DNA from: Cryptomeria japonica
Lineage: Eukaryota; Streptophyta; Pinopsida; Cupressales; Cupressaceae
DNA length: 64,000 nt
Assembly (NCBI RefSeq): GCF_030272615.1
Contig: NC_081405.1
Location: 152,314,113-152,378,112, forward strand
Direction of reading: 5' to 3'
In this document: positions 60,311 to 64,000 of the stretch, one piece after another
How the letters are laid out: every line of letters begins with the position of its first letter
Position numbering within the stretch: the stretch's first letter is position 1
Notes under the pieces: model-generated
Seen by the model: the letters and a program-made list of their open reading frames with translations, nothing else
Told to the model about the DNA's origin: nothing
Database searches by the model: none
Translations under genes and position numbers: made by a program

Positions 60311-63300
60311 AATTTCTTCATGTTTCTTTTTCTTTGTTTTGTGGGTGAAGACCAATTTCAGTGCCTACATTTTTTTAATTAGCAATAGTGGAAGGTGTGC
60401 TTAGTTTTGAGCAATGGGAGGTGTTTGGTTTGCAACTTTCTAAGATAGGGTTTTGATGAAATTGCTAAATATTTACTTGTGTTTATACACTTTTCAATTG
60501 GCATTGGTTTTATATTTTCAATGAACACTAGTTTTTTAAATGACTGTGCTTGGTTTAGTGTGTAAATTTAGGGCTCTACACAATTGCTCACATAAGGACA
60601 CTCTCAAGGAAATTTATAATCTTTTACTATCCAAATCATCTCAAACATTAACATGGCATCTATTAGTAGTATCTAAAACTATACTCAAAATAGTGAACCC
60701 AAAATATAAAATATGGTAAAAGGTGGTGGTTGCTTTGACCAATATTAATAAAAGAAATCCTACAAACAAATAAATCAAAAGTTTTGGTTGATGTAAGATT
60801 GCCCTTACTCCCAAGGATGAACCTACATTAGACACTTAAGGTTATTTTAAAAGTGAGTTTCTCACTTTCTAGTGACTATAAGAAATCAAGATAATTTCGT
60901 CCAACCCTAGAAATCCAAATTGAGTCTTCATCTTGCCTACCTCTCTTTTCACCAAACATTATTCATATTGTTTATGTTTAGTGGCTTTCCTAGTGTGGTT
61001 ATCCAATATCTCTTCAATCTCATCTTTTTGCTATGGTGGTATAAGATTTTGCATTAGGTCTTATGAGATGTATTAGCACTATTATATGATATCAAGTCAT
61101 CTCTAACTATTAAAATATCTCAAAAATTATAATGATGAAACTCTTATTGCAAATACGAGTTTATGTTGTCATTGATGTCAAACTTATGGGTTTGGATGTA
61201 TAACTTAGTAATATTGTTGGTCTGGACGTAGTCTAGTATATTGTAGTAATGGTGGGTTGGTATAGAAGATGTGCAGATGTGTGTAGCTTGTATGTAGATA
61301 CTTGTGATGGCATATCATGATGTTTTGTGGAGTTTTTAGAGAGCTCTGGTGATGATTTATGTGGTTTGCAATGGTTGCCAGCTAAGTGTGACTGTTCCGA
61401 TGAATAGCCTAACAATCAGGTTTTGGTCTAGATTATGGCAAATATGCATCATTTGTTCATGCAGTTATAGTATGATGTTGGTGGATGTAAAATCTCATTA
61501 TATTTCAACCTTCAGATGATCGAGTGTTTTATAATTGGAGATAATTATGTTTGAGTTGTTATTAGTGCAATAACAATGTAGTGGTGTGCAAGAATGCATT
61601 GCATTCCTCTGTCTTTGTGAGGCCCTACCCTGAGTCGTCATAGCATTTCAGTTATTTTCATGTTGGACCTATTATTGATACTATATTTTGATGCATTATG
61701 GACATAGATTCTATATGATCCAGTGTTTGGATAACATTGATACGATTATGTCATTTACTTTGATTTGCAGTACTTTATTTTGGTGCTTGAAATTATGGAT
61801 GCATTCTCCATAAATGATTTAATTCCATGTTTATGATGATGATGTCATTTAGTAGATTGTTGTATGTGGGTGTTATCAGATAATTGGATACTTGATTTTT
61901 ATAATTGAAATTTTATGCGATGTCTGAATTGTATTTTTTTTTATAATATTATATTTGATTTTTGGAATTACTAATGTGCAAATGAGATGTGCAGGAAAAT
62001 TATTCCATGTAACCCATGGAAACTATTCGGAGAATCAAGCCTAGGCCTATGTGTGATTGTGAAGCCAGGGGTTGTCTATTTGGAGAGACAACACCTTGTT
62101 TGTAAATGTGTTTTAATTTGTAAATGTTATGTTTGGATGTGTGTTTAATTTGGAAAATTGTTTAATTTTCAAATTCCAAAAAAAAGGGACATTTGCCATG
62201 TTTAATTTAGTGATGTGTAATTCTTTTTGTAGTGTCACTTAACACATGTATTGTAGGATGAGTTGGCATTGACATGTCTCTTTTGAGGAAATTTATTTTA
62301 CCAATGCATATATTTTCTATTATCTTAAAATGGTCCCAAGAAAACCTTGGATAGGGAGCCATTAGAAAGGTCAACTCAAAGTTGACCCGTAGGTAAACTT
62401 TGGGTGGACTTCTAGGGGGTTAAACTAACTCTTGGGGTCAAGTTAAGAGCATTTTTAGTGGTCCATATGATGTACCTATGGATGAAGGCCAAATTTAGCC
62501 ATGTATCCACTCGCTAGGGCCTGTTTAGCCTCCCCAAAAATTGAGTTTCCCAAGTTGGCCAAATTTTATCTTTAAAAGAGTCTTCCTAGGTTAGATAACC
62601 CTCCTCATGAGTGGCATTACTCTTCCCCATTCCTTTTACCTTTTTCGAGGTGTCTTGGCTAAAGAGTCTATAAGGTACTGGGAAGACTAACCAATGAACA
62701 TCCTTCACCCTTCCCAAGTGAGCTAGAAAGAGTGAGGAGTGTCTTCATATGGAAGAGTTTGGGAGGGAGAAGTTTGATCACCCACTCTCCATTTTGGAGA
62801 CTTGGATTCTTGAGCAAGTTTTGTAAGTTTTTTTGGAGGAATTTGGCTAAGTCTTGAGAGGAAAAAGGTTGTGGATTTGGGTAACTCTCCTACAACTTCA
62901 TTTCACCCTTTTGACAGATTTAAGGTTGGTTGAACTCCTATCTCATGTATGTTGTTGATTTTGAAAAGATTGTTGTTGTAATTGTTTTTCCATTGTTGTT
63001 GTTTTTTATATGCGTAGGAAGATGTTGAGTTCTTACTTATGTGTTTTTGGTTGAGTTTTTATGTTATTGTTTTGGGAGTTTTCAAGGCCAAACTCATCCT
63101 TGGGAGGGTAGAGTGGCCTTGGGGTGAAGGGTTGTTTGACAGCCTATGAGTGAGAGGTTCTCTTTGGAGGAGAGTGAATCACAAGGGATTTTGTGACCCT
63201 TGCTGCATAGTAATTTGTTTATGCAATGGGGGTCATAAGAGGCGTTTTGTTGGCTTGTATGTCTTGAGGAACATAAGGGATTATAGGGACAAGTTTGGAA

Positions 63301-64000
63301 CTTGTGGATGTGTTTATTTGCAGCCTTGTTATGGCATTATGTTCTCTACTTGCAAAATTCTCCTCGAGATACTTAGTCCACCTTCACGCCACTTGAAAAG
63401 TCACATATGTGATGTTGTTTAGCCTTGGGTTGCGAGTGTCTTTTGTTTTTATGAGTTTTCTGGTTATATGTGTTTGAATGTGTGTTTCTCGTCTAGTCTT
63501 GATTCTCCTAACTCGGGGGTGGCTTCTAGTAAGCCTAGGTTGGGAGGTGAGCCTCCATGGTCACAACCTTCGAATTTTATTGCAGGTTTTACTTGGGAAA
63601 AGATTGGAAGGAAAAGCTTTGAGTGGATCCTATCATTATTTGTATTAAGAAAATATATGTATTTGGGAAGCCCTCATTTAGTAGAAATGAGAGGCTAGGT
63701 TTTGTATCTACCTATTTGTAAAAGAATTTCTTATTGTATTTTAGTAGCAGCAAATAAAAGAAAAAGAATTTTCTCATTGTATGTAGTTGCAAAAAAGTAA
63801 ATGAACTATTGGAATAGATTCTTCCATGTAAAAAAAAAAAAGATGTATTTTAAATTTGAAGTATTATTATATTTTAAAAAAAAAAAAGGGAATTACATTT
63901 GTTGAATATTTTTGTGTTGATATAGTTGCTGGAAAAGAAAGATTTAGAATGATATTATATTTTGTCTTTAAATGTTAAAAAAAAAATGCATTAGATCTTG
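60311..64000. other. Intergenic DNA without recognised gene
   Basis: No conserved protein, RNA gene or clear transposon seen. The part from about 62400 to 63835 is richer in GC and ends in a 12-base A run after TTCCATGT, so it might be a decayed retrocopy or LTR leader. Frames at 63150-63422 and 63468-63698 are open but match no family I know. Confidence 0.35.

Noticed and set aside
63150-63698. Two plus-strand frames of 90 and 76 codons near the window end
   Set aside because: No recognisable family, no splice or promoter context; kept only as a note in the intergenic entry.

Overview
The window looks like nuclear DNA of a seed plant with a very large, transposon-rich genome. A gymnosperm, most likely a conifer, is my best guess. 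The reasons are one conserved plant gene stretched over about 43 kb by giant introns, AT-rich introns filled with old LTR, LINE and hAT remnants, and a Tat-like LTR element carrying an antisense plant-mobile-domain gene. I cannot name the species.

The only clear host gene is SPT5 (transcription elongation factor, DSIF large subunit) on the minus strand, with coding sequence from 58150 down to 15735. I placed 22 coding exons by joining conserved peptides at GT/AG boundaries. They sum to 3096 nt (1031 codons plus stop) with every phase consistent. The protein runs acidic N terminus, NGN, a series of KOW domains, a TP-rich C-terminal repeat region and a last KOW. A non-coding leader exon (about 59225-59136) lies behind a TATA box at 59257-59264. 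Two introns are huge: intron 1 (36386-57867, 21.5 kb) and intron 17 (16806-32372, 15.6 kb).

Layout: 1-7496, the 3' part of a broken Tat-like Ty3/Gypsy element with an antisense plant-mobile-domain gene and its 3' LTR. 7500-9201, a 5'-truncated LINE with a perfect 16-bp target duplication. 9430-11280, a degenerate TTAGGG-like array. 11726-13800, a minus-strand LINE-type insertion with a near-perfect 16-bp target duplication and foreign sequence inside. 13800-15734, the 3' flank of SPT5, with an inverted repeat and a 310-bp tandem repeat. 15735-59225, SPT5. Intron 17 holds two nested hAT transposons (about 19.1-25.9 kb), an AT microsatellite and a palindrome cluster. Intron 1 holds GA-rich DNA, a 5.2-kb LINE (42.7-47.9 kb), a Copia LTR and leader with a non-autonomous hAT inside it (49.0-51.5 kb), and two LTR-like blocks (51.6-54.5 kb). 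59.3-64 kb is upstream intergenic DNA with no gene that I recognise.

A recurrent theme is low-copy tandem duplication with units of about 100-310 bp, found at more than ten places. One set of 151-bp repeats lies in the SPT5 leader intron. One 92-bp duplication inside a hAT transposase reading frame has the exact form expected of an intron born from a duplicated AGGT.
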